DNA from: CAZLFQ01 sp044229535 | GTDB taxonomy: Bacteria > Pseudomonadota > Alphaproteobacteria > Rickettsiales > Midichloriaceae | Reading direction: 5' to 3' | Assembly: GCA_044229535.1 (NCBI GenBank) | Contig: JBGASU010000001.1 | Location: 682,001-746,000, forward strand | DNA length: 64,000 nt | The notes under the pieces: generated by a model | What the model saw: only the letters and a program-made list of their open reading frames with translations | Told to the model about the DNA's origin: nothing | Databases searched by the model: none | Made by a program: the position numbers and the translations under genes | Shown: positions 24,286 through 33,606 of the stretch, piece after piece | How the letters are laid out: the number at the start of each line of letters is the position of its first letter | Numbering within the stretch: the first letter of the stretch is position 1

Positions 24286-24696
24286 ATGAGAGAGTGGTTT
24301 ATAAATCATATAAAAGATTCTGGTTATTTAGCTGAGGTTAATAACCCTGAGAATGTCGAAGCAAATATTGTTGCTCTTGCTGAAGCTTCATACTTGCTTA
24401 ACAAAACAGGTGTAGCGCATCTTTTTCAAGCTATGACTTATGAGCAAATAAAGAAATTTGAGCCTAGTATTGAGTATCATAAAAATACAGAAATCGGTCA
24501 AGCGGTTAATCAAGTTTGGGGACAAATTCAGCTTTCACGCAACAACCTAGTGGCTCATGCAATGATACAAGTTGCTGCACAGGTAGAATATATAATTGCC
24601 AATGGGTACTCTAAGTATTTAGAGGAAAAATATGGCAAAACTCCATCTGCATCCTTAGTACCGCCTCCAACTCCTTCTTGCGCGCCTAATCGTTAG
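24286..24696 (+). CDS. Hypothetical protein
   Basis: A 136-residue product I do not recognise. It is mostly helical in appearance and has a proline-rich C-terminus (SLVPPPTPSCAPNR). The start is supported by AGGAG six bases upstream (24276-24280). That site can pair with CTCCT at 24262-24266 in a short hairpin that would hide it. It lies alone between family B copy 1 and parC, with no signal peptide or membrane segment. Confidence 0.6.
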   Translation: MREWFINHIKDSGYLAEVNNPENVEANIVALAEASYLLNKTGVAHLFQAMTYEQIKKFEPSIEYHKNTEIGQAVNQVWGQIQLSRNNLVAHAMIQVAAQVEYIIANGYSKYLEEKYGKTPSASLVPPPTPSCAPNR

Positions 24697-24734
24697 TTGG
24701 CTCATATTGCTACTTATATATAGCAAAAAAAACC

Positions 24735-24764
24735 TTGAAATCCCTGCATTTATGCGGATACTAT
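24735..24764 (+). promoter_or_regulatory. Candidate promoter of parC
   Basis: TTGAAA (24735-24740) and TACTAT (24759-24764) with an 18-base spacer, about 30 bases before the parC ATG. A reasonable but not perfect sigma-70 match. Confidence 0.5.
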
Positions 24765-24793
24765 AAGGCATAATACATTTTAAATCTAAGAAA

Positions 24794-26989
24794 ATGGCAT
24801 CTTCTAAGGGTAATATTCAGGAAGTCAATTTTGAGTCGGCACTTGGCGACAGATATTTATCATACGCACTTTCTACTATTATGTCGCGTTCCCTGCCGGA
24901 TGTCAGAGATGGCCTAAAACCTGTGCATCGTCGTTTGCTCTATGCAATGTTGCAACTAAAATTAGACCCTAAAACTGGATATAAAAAGTGCGCTCGTATT
25001 GTTGGTGACGTAATTGGTAAATTTCACCCGCACGGTGACGCATCAGTTTATGACGCATTAGTTAGAATGGCGCAAACATTTGCATCGCGCTACCCAATGG
25101 TTGATGGCCAAGGAAATTTCGGTTCAGTTGATGGTGACAGCCAAGCGGCGATGAGGTACACCGAAGCTAGACTCACCCAATATGCGACATTACTATTAAA
25201 AGATATTGAAAATAATACAGTTGATTTCAGACCTAATTATGACGGCAGTGATGAAGAGCCAGTTTTACTTCCTTCAGCCGTTCCAAATATTTTAGCGAAC
25301 GGTACAGAAGGCATTGCTGTTGGTATGGCGACTTCTATTCCTCCGCATAATTTAGTTGAGCTTTGCGATGCACTGCTGCATTTAATAAAATCTCCAAATG
25401 CTGCAATTGATTCTCTTTTAAAACATGTTAAAGGCCCTGACTTCCCAACTGGTGGAGTTATGGTTGAGCCATGGGAGAATGTTAAAAAAGCCTATGAAAC
25501 AGGCCGTGGCAGTTTCAGACTTCGTGCAAAATGGGAAGTTGAGAAATTAGAAAGAGGGCAATATAAAATTATTGTCACAGAACTACCATATCAAGTTCAA
25601 AAACGTGGGTTAATTGAGAAAATGGCAGCACTTTTCAATGAGAAAAGATTGCCATTCCTAGAAACATTCCAAGATATGTCTGCTGAAGATATTAGGGTTG
25701 TGCTTACACCAAAGAGTAAAAATATCGATGCCAATGTGATTATGGAATCGCTATTTAAACTGACCGATTTGGAAGTAAAAGTTCAGCTCAACATGAACGT
25801 ACTTGATTCGAAATCTGTACCGCATGTGATGAACATCAAACAAGTTCTCACAGAATTTTTAGACCATAGAAGAGTTGTAACAACTCGAAGGTTAGAATAT
25901 CGACTTGGCAACATTGAAAACCGCTTGGAAATTCTTGATGGTTTATTGATCGCGTTCTTGAATCTTGATGAAGTTATAAGAATTATTCGCGAAGAAGATG
26001 ATCCAAAAGCGGTGATGATTAAAAAGTGGCAACTCACCGACAATCAAGTTGAAGCAATTTTAAACACTCGCTTACGCGCTCTTCGCAAACTTGAGGAAAT
26101 GCAAATCAAGAAAGAGAACAAAGAGCTAAAAGAAGAAAGAAAAAATATTAAAGAAATTCTCAAAGACGAAGAAAAGTTAAATGGCGTTATTTCTGATGAA
26201 ATTAAAGAAATTAAAGGCTCATATCACAAAACACCACTTGGTAAACGGAAGACTGAATTGAGCGATGCACCGTCAATTGAGCCAATTGACATGGAAGCAT
26301 TCGTTGAAAAAGATCCGCTGACAGTTGTTTGCTCAGAGATGGGCTGGCTGCGTGCGATGAAAGGCCATAACATCCAGCAAATTAAATATAAAGAAGGCGA
26401 TAACGAGTGGTTTACTGCATCAGTGATGAGCAACGATAAGATCGTTGCATTCACTAACCATGGCAAATTCTATTCTATTGCATGCGATAAAATAAGCCGC
26501 GGCAAAGGAGATGGCGACCCGATCAGGTTAATATTTGATCTGGCACAAGATGAAAATATTCTTCAGATGTTTAAATATAACGCCGAAGAAAAATATTTGC
26601 TCGCTGCACAAGACGGCAAGGGCTTTATTGTTCTGGCTTCTGATATTTTGGCTCAGACCAAAAGTGGTAAAAACGTTCTTACATGCGACGGCAATGCAAT
26701 ATTCTGCTTAGCGCTCACAGGCAATACCGTTGCGGTGGTTGGCGAAAATAGAAGATTGGTTATTTTCCCAGTGAATGAAATTCCAGAAATGAAGCGTGGG
26801 CGCGGTGTAGCATTACAGAAATTCAAACAAGGCAAGTTGAAAGATATTAAAATATTTAATATCGAAGAAGGCCTGCATTGGCAAAACAAGTCTGGGAAAC
26901 AATCGCTAAAAGATATTCACGTTTGGAAAGGCAAACGCGGCAGCACTGGTAGAATTGTTTTAGGAAAACTTTGGATTGATAAAAAGTAA
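24794..26989 (+). CDS. parC: DNA topoisomerase IV subunit A
   Basis: Breakage-reunion subunit of topoisomerase IV, which unlinks daughter chromosomes together with ParE. The catalytic tyrosine is Y122 in AAMRYTEARL. The conserved helix region is KFHPHGDASVYDALVRM. At the position of E. coli ParC Ser80 there is alanine (A83), with Asp87 at the Glu84 position; both lie in the quinolone-resistance-determining region. The 731 residues with a short C-terminal domain fit ParC rather than GyrA, though GyrA cannot be formally excluded. A frameshifted ankyrin gene follows 39 bases downstream. Confidence 0.9.
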   Translation: MASSKGNIQEVNFESALGDRYLSYALSTIMSRSLPDVRDGLKPVHRRLLYAMLQLKLDPKTGYKKCARIVGDVIGKFHPHGDASVYDALVRMAQTFASRYPMVDGQGNFGSVDGDSQAAMRYTEARLTQYATLLLKDIENNTVDFRPNYDGSDEEPVLLPSAVPNILANGTEGIAVGMATSIPPHNLVELCDALLHLIKSPNAAIDSLLKHVKGPDFPTGGVMVEPWENVKKAYETGRGSFRLRAKWEVEKLERGQYKIIVTELPYQVQKRGLIEKMAALFNEKRLPFLETFQDMSAEDIRVVLTPKSKNIDANVIMESLFKLTDLEVKVQLNMNVLDSKSVPHVMNIKQVLTEFLDHRRVVTTRRLEYRLGNIENRLEILDGLLIAFLNLDEVIRIIREEDDPKAVMIKKWQLTDNQVEAILNTRLRALRKLEEMQIKKENKELKEERKNIKEILKDEEKLNGVISDEIKEIKGSYHKTPLGKRKTELSDAPSIEPIDMEAFVEKDPLTVVCSEMGWLRAMKGHNIQQIKYKEGDNEWFTASVMSNDKIVAFTNHGKFYSIACDKISRGKGDGDPIRLIFDLAQDENILQMFKYNAEEKYLLAAQDGKGFIVLASDILAQTKSGKNVLTCDGNAIFCLALTGNTVAVVGENRRLVIFPVNEIPEMKRGRGVALQKFKQGKLKDIKIFNIEEGLHWQNKSGKQSLKDIHVWKGKRGSTGRIVLGKLWIDKK

Positions 26990-27028
26990 CGGCCATTGTA
27001 AATAGTTGAAAACTATTGAGATGCGCTC

Positions 27029-27280
27029 ATGTTAGATAAACTCACACCTATTGAAATTGCCGCCCTTAAGACCTCACTATTGCAAGCAATAGATAAAAAT
27101 GATATCGATGCTGCAAGCTTAGCGATTGAAAAATTAGATGTAGATGACTTAGCATTTACCAATGGATTGTGGAAACAGACACCGTTACATTTAGCTCTTA
27201 GAATATGCGAAGCTGACTGCCTAAGCTGTGAGGACACCATAGCAATATTACTGATTAACAACTCAGGTCTGATCAACTAA
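27029..27280 (+). CDS. Ankyrin-like protein, N-terminal part of a frameshifted gene
   Basis: An 83-residue product with one ankyrin-like unit (LWKQTPLHLALRICEADCLSCEDTIAILL). It stops at 27280, but another frame continues at once with coding-quality sequence (QLNTEDLNGDTPLSYAFNTGTNQCIRLLISK) and joins the frame of the next feature. A single indel near 27255-27275 would restore one gene from 27029 to 27876. It starts 39 bases after parC. Probably a pseudogene, although a sequencing error or programmed frameshift is possible. Confidence 0.65.
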   Translation: MLDKLTPIEIAALKTSLLQAIDKNDIDAASLAIEKLDVDDLAFTNGLWKQTPLHLALRICEADCLSCEDTIAILLINNSGLIN

Positions 27281-27384
27281 ATACAGAAGATCTAAACGGC
27301 GACACACCCCTATCTTATGCTTTTAACACAGGAACAAACCAGTGTATTAGACTATTAATAAGCAAACTAACATCTGAACAATTA

Positions 27385-27876
27385 TTGGCAAAACAGAAAA
27401 ATGGAAAAACTTATGAAGAGTTAGCAGTTTTTCATAATCATCCACACTTTTCCACTCTAATTACCGAACTCAGACTTAGAACTGCTATTATGGAAGATAG
27501 ATTTGATGAAATAAAAACTTTGGCTGATACATTACCTGTTGATGCTCTTTGCAGAGGCGACGAAGCAGGTAATACCCCACTACACCATTTAGCAAAAAAG
27601 AAAACAAATGACCTAGCGACGCTATTTTTATTCTTAGGAAAATTACCGAAGCAAGCATTATTCGCGCAAAACAAAAATCACACTACCCCTGTTGATGCTG
27701 GAATGATGATTTCTAACCATTTAATAGGATCAGCAATTAGTACTGTGTTTGCCCTTTTAAAAGATCAGAAAGATGATATGTCACTTGAAAATTTACTGGG
27801 TAAAGAACTGGCAAAACAGCTGTTTGAAAAATTATTTCCAAAACCAAAAGGAGAAGCCTTGGGTAAACAATCATAA
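27385..27876 (+). CDS. Ankyrin-like protein, C-terminal part of a frameshifted gene
   Basis: A 163-residue open frame from a TTG. The same frame is open further upstream to about 27265, so this start is only formal. It contains a clear ankyrin unit (CRGDEAGNTPLHHLAKKKTNDLATLFLFLG). The last codons and stop run into a decayed palindromic repeat (27871-27940), so the natural C-terminus may be lost. It belongs with the fragment at 27029-27280. Confidence 0.6.
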   Translation: MAKQKNGKTYEELAVFHNHPHFSTLITELRLRTAIMEDRFDEIKTLADTLPVDALCRGDEAGNTPLHHLAKKKTNDLATLFLFLGKLPKQALFAQNKNHTTPVDAGMMISNHLIGSAISTVFALLKDQKDDMSLENLLGKELAKQLFEKLFPKPKGEALGKQS

Positions 27877-27940
27877 TCCTAATGCCTGACACTAGGATCT
27901 ATATTCAAGCTGGAATCAGATCGCGCCCGATGATTACAAG
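27871..27940. repeat. Decayed palindromic repeat
   Basis: Degenerate copy of the palindrome at 21761-21830. It keeps TGACACTAGGATC and GCCCGATGAT but has lost the symmetry of the arms. It lies between the convergent ankyrin fragment and atpC. Confidence 0.55.
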
Positions 27941-27953
27941 ATTTTTAAAATAG

Positions 27954-28367
27954 TTAGCTAGCCTTCTTCAATCCCAAAAGCGCGCCTAAGTATTCAATAT
28001 CTTTTTTTGCAGAATCTTGTGCAACTTGAGTTTGCGCGGTTGCTAATTCTTTCTTTGCAACTTCAAGAAGCGCATTGATATCTTCAACTTTCATATCTTT
28101 AGGATAAGCACCTTTCTCAACTAGAACTGAGCAAGATTCATTATTAATCTCTGCTAATCCATCATACACCACTAGGAATTTAGGTTCTTTATCACCCTTT
28201 GCACGCAGTTCAACAACTCCAGGTTTTAATGTAGAAACCAAATTCATATGTCCTGCTAGAACGCCAAACCTACCTTCTGACCCAGGTAAATTCACTTCAA
28301 CAGCTTCCGCATCGAATAATTTACCTTCAGGTGTTATTATTGATAATTGGAATTCTTTTGAACTCAC
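27954..28367 (-). CDS. atpC: ATP synthase F1 epsilon subunit
   Basis: Epsilon subunit of the F1 rotor stalk, which couples gamma to the c-ring and inhibits ATP hydrolysis. The 137-residue product has the N-terminal beta-sandwich (FQLSIITPEGKLFDAEAVEVNLPGSEGRFGVLAGH) and a C-terminal helical hairpin. Its start overlaps the atpD stop by four bases. The rest of F1 (atpHAG) is 14 kb away. Confidence 0.95.
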   Translation of the reverse strand: MSSKEFQLSIITPEGKLFDAEAVEVNLPGSEGRFGVLAGHMNLVSTLKPGVVELRAKGDKEPKFLVVYDGLAEINNESCSVLVEKGAYPKDMKVEDINALLEVAKKELATAQTQVAQDSAKKDIEYLGALLGLKKAS

Positions 28368-29791
28368 GCTGCCTCACGCATTAACTTTTTCGCTTTTTCT
28401 AGTGCTTCGTCAATTGAACCAACCATGTAGAACGCAGCTTCTGGAAGATCATCATACTTACCTTCGATCAATCCTTTGAAACCACGAATAGTTTCTTCTA
28501 ATGAAACGAATTTCCCAGGTGAACCTGTGAACACTTCCGCAACGTGGAATGGTTGCGATAAGAAACGTTGAATCCTACGTGCACGGCTTACTACTAATTT
28601 ATCTTCTTCTGATAGCTCATCCATACCAAGAATCGCAATGATATCTTGTAAAGATTTATAAGTTTGAAGAATTCTTTGTACTTCACGCGCAACGTTATAA
28701 TGCTCTTCGCCAACTATGTCCATAGTCAACATTTGCGATGTTGAATCAAGTGGATCTACAGCAGGGTAAATACCAATCTCTGCAATCTGACGTGACAATA
28801 CTGTTGTCGCATCTAAGTGCGCAAATGATGCTGCTGGAGCTGGGTCGGTCAAGTCATCGGCAGGAACGTAAATCGCTTGTACTGATGTGATCGAACCTTT
28901 TCTTGTTGAAGTAATTCTTTCTTGTAGTGTACCCATCTCTGTACCTAGTGTAGGCTGATACCCTACCGCAGAAGGAATACGTCCTAACAATGCAGATACT
29001 TCTGAACCAGCTTGAGTGAAACGGAAGATGTTATCCACGAAGAATAACACGTCTTGCCCTTCTTCATCTCTAAAGTATTCAGCTTGGGTTAGACCTGAAA
29101 GACCAACACGCGCACGCGCCCCTGGTGGTTCATTCATTTGTCCGTAAACAAGTGCTACTTTTGACTTTTCTGGGTGTTCAAGATCGATAACTTTCGACTC
29201 GATCATTTCTCTATATAAATCGTTACCTTCACGAGTACGCTCACCTACACCTGCGAATACTGAGAAACCACCGTGGGCTTTAGCAACGTTATTAATTAAT
29301 TCCATAATTAGTACAGTTTTACCTACACCTGCACCACCGAATAGACCAATTTTACCACCTTTTGCATAAGGGGCTAAGAGATCGATAACTTTAATACCTG
29401 TAACAAGAATTTCAGAAGCAGTTGATTGATCTTCTAAGCTTGGTGCTTCTCTATGAATTGGCGAAGTTTTTTTAGTTTTAATTGCACCACGCTCATCGAT
29501 TGGCTCACCAATAACGTTCATGATACGTCCTAATACTTCACGTCCAACAGGAACTGCGATAGGTTTGCCAGCATCCGTAACTTCTGTGCCACGAGTTAAA
29601 CCATCTGTAGTATCCATCGCAACCGCGCGAACAGTGTTCTCACCAACGTGCTGAGCCACTTCCATTACAAGGTCTTTGCCTTCATGTTTGCAAATAATGG
29701 CGTTTAATATCGCAGGGAGCTCGCCGTTTGGGAACTCTACGTCTACTACCGCACCGATAATCTGTTTTACAAAACCTATGTTTTTAGCCAT
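28364..29791 (-). CDS. atpD: ATP synthase F1 beta subunit
   Basis: Catalytic subunit of F1-ATPase. The P-loop is GGAGVGKTVLIMEL. The catalytic glutamate lies in GVGERTREGNDLY, and the DELSEEDKLVVSRARRIQRFLSQPF motif is typical. The 475-residue length is standard. It forms an operon with atpC and stands apart from atpHAG. A TTGACT -35-like box with a weak -10 lies about 35-63 bases upstream. Confidence 0.98.
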   Translation of the reverse strand: MAKNIGFVKQIIGAVVDVEFPNGELPAILNAIICKHEGKDLVMEVAQHVGENTVRAVAMDTTDGLTRGTEVTDAGKPIAVPVGREVLGRIMNVIGEPIDERGAIKTKKTSPIHREAPSLEDQSTASEILVTGIKVIDLLAPYAKGGKIGLFGGAGVGKTVLIMELINNVAKAHGGFSVFAGVGERTREGNDLYREMIESKVIDLEHPEKSKVALVYGQMNEPPGARARVGLSGLTQAEYFRDEEGQDVLFFVDNIFRFTQAGSEVSALLGRIPSAVGYQPTLGTEMGTLQERITSTRKGSITSVQAIYVPADDLTDPAPAASFAHLDATTVLSRQIAEIGIYPAVDPLDSTSQMLTMDIVGEEHYNVAREVQRILQTYKSLQDIIAILGMDELSEEDKLVVSRARRIQRFLSQPFHVAEVFTGSPGKFVSLEETIRGFKGLIEGKYDDLPEAAFYMVGSIDEALEKAKKLMREAA

Positions 29792-29825
29792 TTACCACTC
29801 ATCTTACTATTTTTAGTTGAGGTTA

Positions 29826-29854
29826 GATTTATTGCAAAATTGCCTTTTAGTCAA
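29826..29854 (-). promoter_or_regulatory. Candidate promoter of atpDC
   Basis: The minus strand has TTGACT (29854-29849), a 17-base spacer, then TAAATC (29831-29826), a poor -10. The -35 is excellent, so this is a plausible but uncertain promoter 35 bases before the atpD ATG. Confidence 0.4.
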
Positions 29855-29931
29855 GTGGCAATGCTACTGAAGCATGTATTAAAATGGGCTTTTATTGAAT
29901 AAGTCGGTTCCTAGCAAGGGTATTGATTGTT

Positions 29932-30044
29932 ATCACGAGCGTAGCGCTCTAGAGTTTTATGTAATTATCAAGTAGAAGAATTCGCTCAGAAAGACCTCAA
30001 CTCCTATTTGCATACATTCCAATATCCCAAGCTCCGCTCGTGAT
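29932..30044. repeat. Long palindromic repeat in the atpD upstream gap
   Basis: Perfect 10-base arms ATCACGAGCG (29932-29941) and CGCTCGTGAT (30035-30044) enclose about 93 bases. This is again of the Rickettsiales intergenic palindrome type. The rest of the gap to 30157 contains only a decayed CGTCATTTCCAG...GAAGCAATACAG stretch. Confidence 0.6.
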
Positions 30045-30157
30045 GATGTTAAATCTCCGTCATTTCCAGTTCTTCACGAAGCAATACAGCATGAACTCAA
30101 TACCTATTAAGTGATTCTGTTGATTCGGGGCAATTAATTTAGTAGCCTGATAAAACA

Positions 30158-30589
30158 GTGGTAAGAAAAACTGAGATGAAACCCAAGTTACTTCAAAAGT
30201 TAATAAAGAAAATAGAAAAAGAGATTGAGCAATCGCGCATAGAAAAAGTGAACGCCGAACATAAATTAGATCAGCTTCACAATAAACTTAAGTCACTTAA
30301 AGATGAGTTAGCACAAGAACAAAGATTTGCTGCTGAGCAAGTCGAGTACAAACATACCTATGAAAACTTTTATAAAAGCAACAAAAACAGACAGATGAAT
30401 ATTGCAGATGAGATTGTTAAAACAAAGACTCTCATCCAAGAAATACAAGACAAGTTATTCGAGCAATTCAGGACTTTAAAACAATACGAGATATTAATTA
30501 ACAGATACTTACAAGCCAAAAAAGATAGGCTTGAAATGGAAGAATCTAAGCTACTTGATGAAATTGGAATAAGGCGAATCGCTAGCTAA
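30158..30589 (+). CDS. FliJ-like coiled-coil protein
   Basis: A 143-residue, almost entirely alpha-helical coiled coil, rich in Lys, Glu and Gln. Size, charge pattern and the ending KKDRLEMEESKLLDEIGIRR resemble FliJ/YscO, the soluble stalk protein of the flagellar/type III export ATPase. With fliR and flhB in this window the idea is plausible, but FliJ is poorly conserved and other coiled-coil proteins are possible. The start used is GTG at 30158; an ATG at 30176 (MKPKLLQK) is equally possible. It is a single gene with no flagellar neighbour. Confidence 0.55.
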   Translation: MVRKTEMKPKLLQKLIKKIEKEIEQSRIEKVNAEHKLDQLHNKLKSLKDELAQEQRFAAEQVEYKHTYENFYKSNKNRQMNIADEIVKTKTLIQEIQDKLFEQFRTLKQYEILINRYLQAKKDRLEMEESKLLDEIGIRRIAS

Positions 30590-30641
30590 AATTGCAAAGT
30601 GGTAGGCATGTATCTATGCCATACCTACCAAATTACATCAT

Positions 30642-31244
30642 CTACAGGTCAGTATGCATTGACTCCATAGCTGCAACTATAAATCCTGAAGAAGCATCTG
30701 TGCATTGCTCGATAAACTCAGCTCTATCTTTGGTTTCAGATTTATCCATTTCCATATTTTTAAATGGCGAAATATCTCTTAAAAATACTTTTAAGCCATC
30801 CCAATTTTTATCAAAAGCCATTGAATCTAACTTTTCCATAGAAGATAAGCGCTTATTCATAGAATTTAAAATATCATCTGTATCTTTGTCTTTACAAAGC
30901 TTTTTCACCCCAACATTTGAAGCCTCTAAAAGCTTTTTTGCTTGCCTATAATGAGATGAATCAAATTCTTTCAATATCTCTTTCACTACACACATTTCAA
31001 CAGTTGTAGGCTTATCCCAATTGAGCTTTCCAGAACCAACTATAAAATCTCCAAGGTCACTCATAGCTTTTGTGTAGTCAGTTATGTCTTTTACATCTTT
31101 TGAATTTGCCGGAAGATTTTTTTCTACACCATTCCAAGCTTCATGAAATGTGGCTAAAAATTCTCTACTTGCCGCATCTTTAGATGCGTCATTGAAATCT
31201 GTGCATTTAAATTTAGAGAATAACCCTACGAATTGATTTTTCAT
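30642..31244 (-). CDS. Hypothetical protein
   Basis: A 200-residue soluble, mainly helical and charged protein that I do not recognise. No signal peptide, membrane segment or repeat is seen. It is transcribed alone on the minus strand between the FliJ-like and GST-like genes. The start MKNQFVGLF is the only ATG near the 5' end. Confidence 0.55.
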   Translation of the reverse strand: MKNQFVGLFSKFKCTDFNDASKDAASREFLATFHEAWNGVEKNLPANSKDVKDITDYTKAMSDLGDFIVGSGKLNWDKPTTVEMCVVKEILKEFDSSHYRQAKKLLEASNVGVKKLCKDKDTDDILNSMNKRLSSMEKLDSMAFDKNWDGLKVFLRDISPFKNMEMDKSETKDRAEFIEQCTDASSGFIVAAMESMHTDL

Positions 31245-31387
31245 AAATCGATACCTATATTGGTTGTTTGAACGACTCGGATACTTGAGTCACATAAATT
31301 CTTGCAGAGAGATTTTACATCAGCAACAAAAAAATATTTTATTAATTTTATTTTGATATAAGTTAATTTGGTCTATGGGAGAAAAAT

Positions 31388-32077
31388 ATGAATCTAAAAC
31401 TAATTAGCTTTGCGGTATGTCCTTACGTTCAAAGAGCTACAATCACTTTAAATTACAAAAAGCAAAAGTTTGATATTGAATATATTGACCTCGCAAATAA
31501 ACCTGAGTGGTTTTTAAAACTTTCTCCGCTAGGTAAAGTACCAGTACTTGTTGTGAATGATAAAGATGTATTATTTGAATCAGCAGTAATCAACGAATAT
31601 TTAGATGAAACTGTAGGTGAGAAAACATTATCTTCAGATCCTTTAGTAAAAGCAAAAGAAAGGGCTTGGATAGAATATTCATCATCAATTCTAATGGACT
31701 TTTTTGCGATTCTTGGTTCGTCTAATCCATCTAACCTGACACCAAAGTTTTTTGAAAAACTTGCAAAACTTGAAGATGTGATCTCAGATTCTGGATTTTT
31801 TAAAGATGCTTTTTCGATAATAGATAGCTCCTATGCACCAATCTTCTTCCGCATGCAGTTTTTTGATTTCCTATGGAATGATCAAGACTTCAAAAAAACA
31901 AAAGTAAAAAAGTGGGCAGAGAATTTAGTTGTGCAAGATTATGTTAAAAAATCTGTACGCGAAAGTTTTGCAGAAGACTTTGCAAATTATATTAAAGCCA
32001 AATCTCAGAAGGTGTATGATTTGATGCAAAGTGGTGATACGCAGAATCAGCCAGATAGCTGCCAGTTACGCCGCTGA
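31388..32077 (+). CDS. Glutathione S-transferase-like protein
   Basis: Thioredoxin-fold plus helical-domain protein of the GST superfamily, possibly a stringent-starvation (SspA)-like form. The N-terminal domain has AVCPYVQRATITL (residues 8-20), the cis-proline site PLGKVPVLVV and the glutathione gamma-glutamyl motif ESAVINEYLDE. The 229-residue length is normal. GGAGAA precedes the ATG. Its last 86 bases overlap the convergent gene at 31992-32372, so the final residues (QSGDTQNQPDSCQLRR) may not be original. Confidence 0.85.
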   Translation: MNLKLISFAVCPYVQRATITLNYKKQKFDIEYIDLANKPEWFLKLSPLGKVPVLVVNDKDVLFESAVINEYLDETVGEKTLSSDPLVKAKERAWIEYSSSILMDFFAILGSSNPSNLTPKFFEKLAKLEDVISDSGFFKDAFSIIDSSYAPIFFRMQFFDFLWNDQDFKKTKVKKWAENLVVQDYVKKSVRESFAEDFANYIKAKSQKVYDLMQSGDTQNQPDSCQLRR

Positions 32078-32372
32078 TTGTAGATACTAAAATCGATTCA
32101 CCAAAAAAATGCCTTGCAACCTCACTAAGAGTTAAGGAGCCTACAAACTTGCTTCCAAAATGATATGGGTCAAAATCTTCAAAGATAGAATTCTCATCTT
32201 TCACAGCCGATTCAATCGAGGCATATATAGAATTATCCACAATCGGCTCAACTATAAATTCATGCACCATATATTTAAAACCAGTACAAACAATATCATT
32301 ATTAATAACCATCAAGCATAAACCATAACTTAATGGCTCCGATAATGTTCCTACCCAATGCCCAACTGCCAT
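31992..32372 (-). CDS. Hypothetical protein
   Basis: A 126-residue product of unknown family. The frame opens at 32414, but the ATG at 32372 has GGGAGA five bases upstream and is preferred. A weakly hydrophobic segment (ESILVSTISGVTGSYLADSAY) lies near the C-terminus. Its 3' end overlaps the GST-like gene tail to tail by 86 bases, which suggests a past deletion that brought the two genes together. Confidence 0.5.
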   Translation of the reverse strand: MAVGHWVGTLSEPLSYGLCLMVINNDIVCTGFKYMVHEFIVEPIVDNSIYASIESAVKDENSIFEDFDPYHFGSKFVGSLTLSEVARHFFGESILVSTISGVTGSYLADSAYHHFASNHTPSEIWL

Positions 32373-32440
32373 ATTGATCTCCCCGATTAATGATGTAAAA
32401 TCATAACATAACAATTTACGTAATCCAGAATTTTATCCTA

Positions 32441-33589
32441 ATGAAATTCCTCGCTTTAGATTCACCAGTACTCGACATCGTTCTAATGAAACGAGAGGAT
32501 TTAAAGACATTTATTAAAGATGCGAATAACCAAGCTAAAATCCTAGATTTATATGACCACATTTACTTTTTACTCAAACAACGCGGTGATAGACCTGGGG
32601 ATAAAAACAATCTTGAGATCTCAGAAGAAATCGAAAACTTAAATAGTGCGTTACATGCATTACAACAAGCGCTCCCCATTGAAATACCCCTACTCTATTT
32701 AGGTGGCTCTGCCTGTCGCAAACTTCACCATACTATGGCCTCATTATGTGATTCAGAAGGTGGATTAATTGGAGCTACTAAGGACGATGCAGAAGGTGAT
32801 TTCTTACGCACGCAACTTAAAAAATCAAACATCCAACTTTACGATAATGGCGTGTCACTTGCATCAATACGCAAATCCCTTATCTATACTTTAGAGAATG
32901 AAACAGACCGTGTTATTCTACGTTTTCCATTCAAAGTACCAAGCGAACTTTACAGCAATCTTGCATTCTGCCGCGAAAAAGTTGAAGAAGCTGATGCAGT
33001 TCTATTAGAAACCAGTCGTATACATATGTTTGGTGAGAATGTTTTTAATAAAATCTTGGATATAGTTTTAAAGCTGAAGAAAAGTATAATTTTCTATCCA
33101 CCAACCTTTGCAGGGTTGCTTGCAGATGAACATAATAAAAACCTTGTCTTAAAAACTGCGTGGAACTCTACTTTGATGACCATGAACGCTGAAGAAGGAA
33201 TTTCTACTTTCCTCAACCATAAATATCGCAGCAAAGTAAAATCACTAGATGAGACAGATCTAAAAAAACTGCTGACAAAAATTCAGTCTGGCTTAGAAAT
33301 AAAACAACTTGCAATTGTTACCGTTGGCAAACTAGGCGCTTATGGAATAACTAAAAATCACTTGGTTCATGTACCTGCTAATAAAGTAGATAATGCAATA
33401 AATACACTCGGTGCTGGTGATGCATTCAGCGGTGGTGTAGCAGCTAGATACTTCTCAAAATTTCATGACAAAGAACTTTCCATTTTAGATATCAAAGATA
33501 TATTGACCTACGGAGTAGATCTAGCGTCAATTGTAATTCAACAACCGGGGGGATTGCTAGATCCTAAACTCGTTGCGTGTATGAGATAA
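32441..33589 (+). CDS. PfkB-family sugar/nucleoside kinase
   Basis: Ribokinase-fold kinase. The C-terminal PfkB signature NTLGAGDAFSGGVAARY, with the catalytic aspartate in GAGD, is near residues 327-343. The N-terminal substrate part has YLGGSACRKLHHTMASL and GATKDDAEGDFLRTQL, arranged as in adenosine kinase-like members. The 382 residues exceed the usual ~310-330 because of an insertion around residues 20-75. The substrate (adenosine, ribose or a sugar) is not settled. It is followed 17 bases later by a frameshifted unknown gene. Confidence 0.85.
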   Translation: MKFLALDSPVLDIVLMKREDLKTFIKDANNQAKILDLYDHIYFLLKQRGDRPGDKNNLEISEEIENLNSALHALQQALPIEIPLLYLGGSACRKLHHTMASLCDSEGGLIGATKDDAEGDFLRTQLKKSNIQLYDNGVSLASIRKSLIYTLENETDRVILRFPFKVPSELYSNLAFCREKVEEADAVLLETSRIHMFGENVFNKILDIVLKLKKSIIFYPPTFAGLLADEHNKNLVLKTAWNSTLMTMNAEEGISTFLNHKYRSKVKSLDETDLKKLLTKIQSGLEIKQLAIVTVGKLGAYGITKNHLVHVPANKVDNAINTLGAGDAFSGGVAARYFSKFHDKELSILDIKDILTYGVDLASIVIQQPGGLLDPKLVACMR

Positions 33590-33606
33590 AAATCTAAAGT
33601 ACTGAT

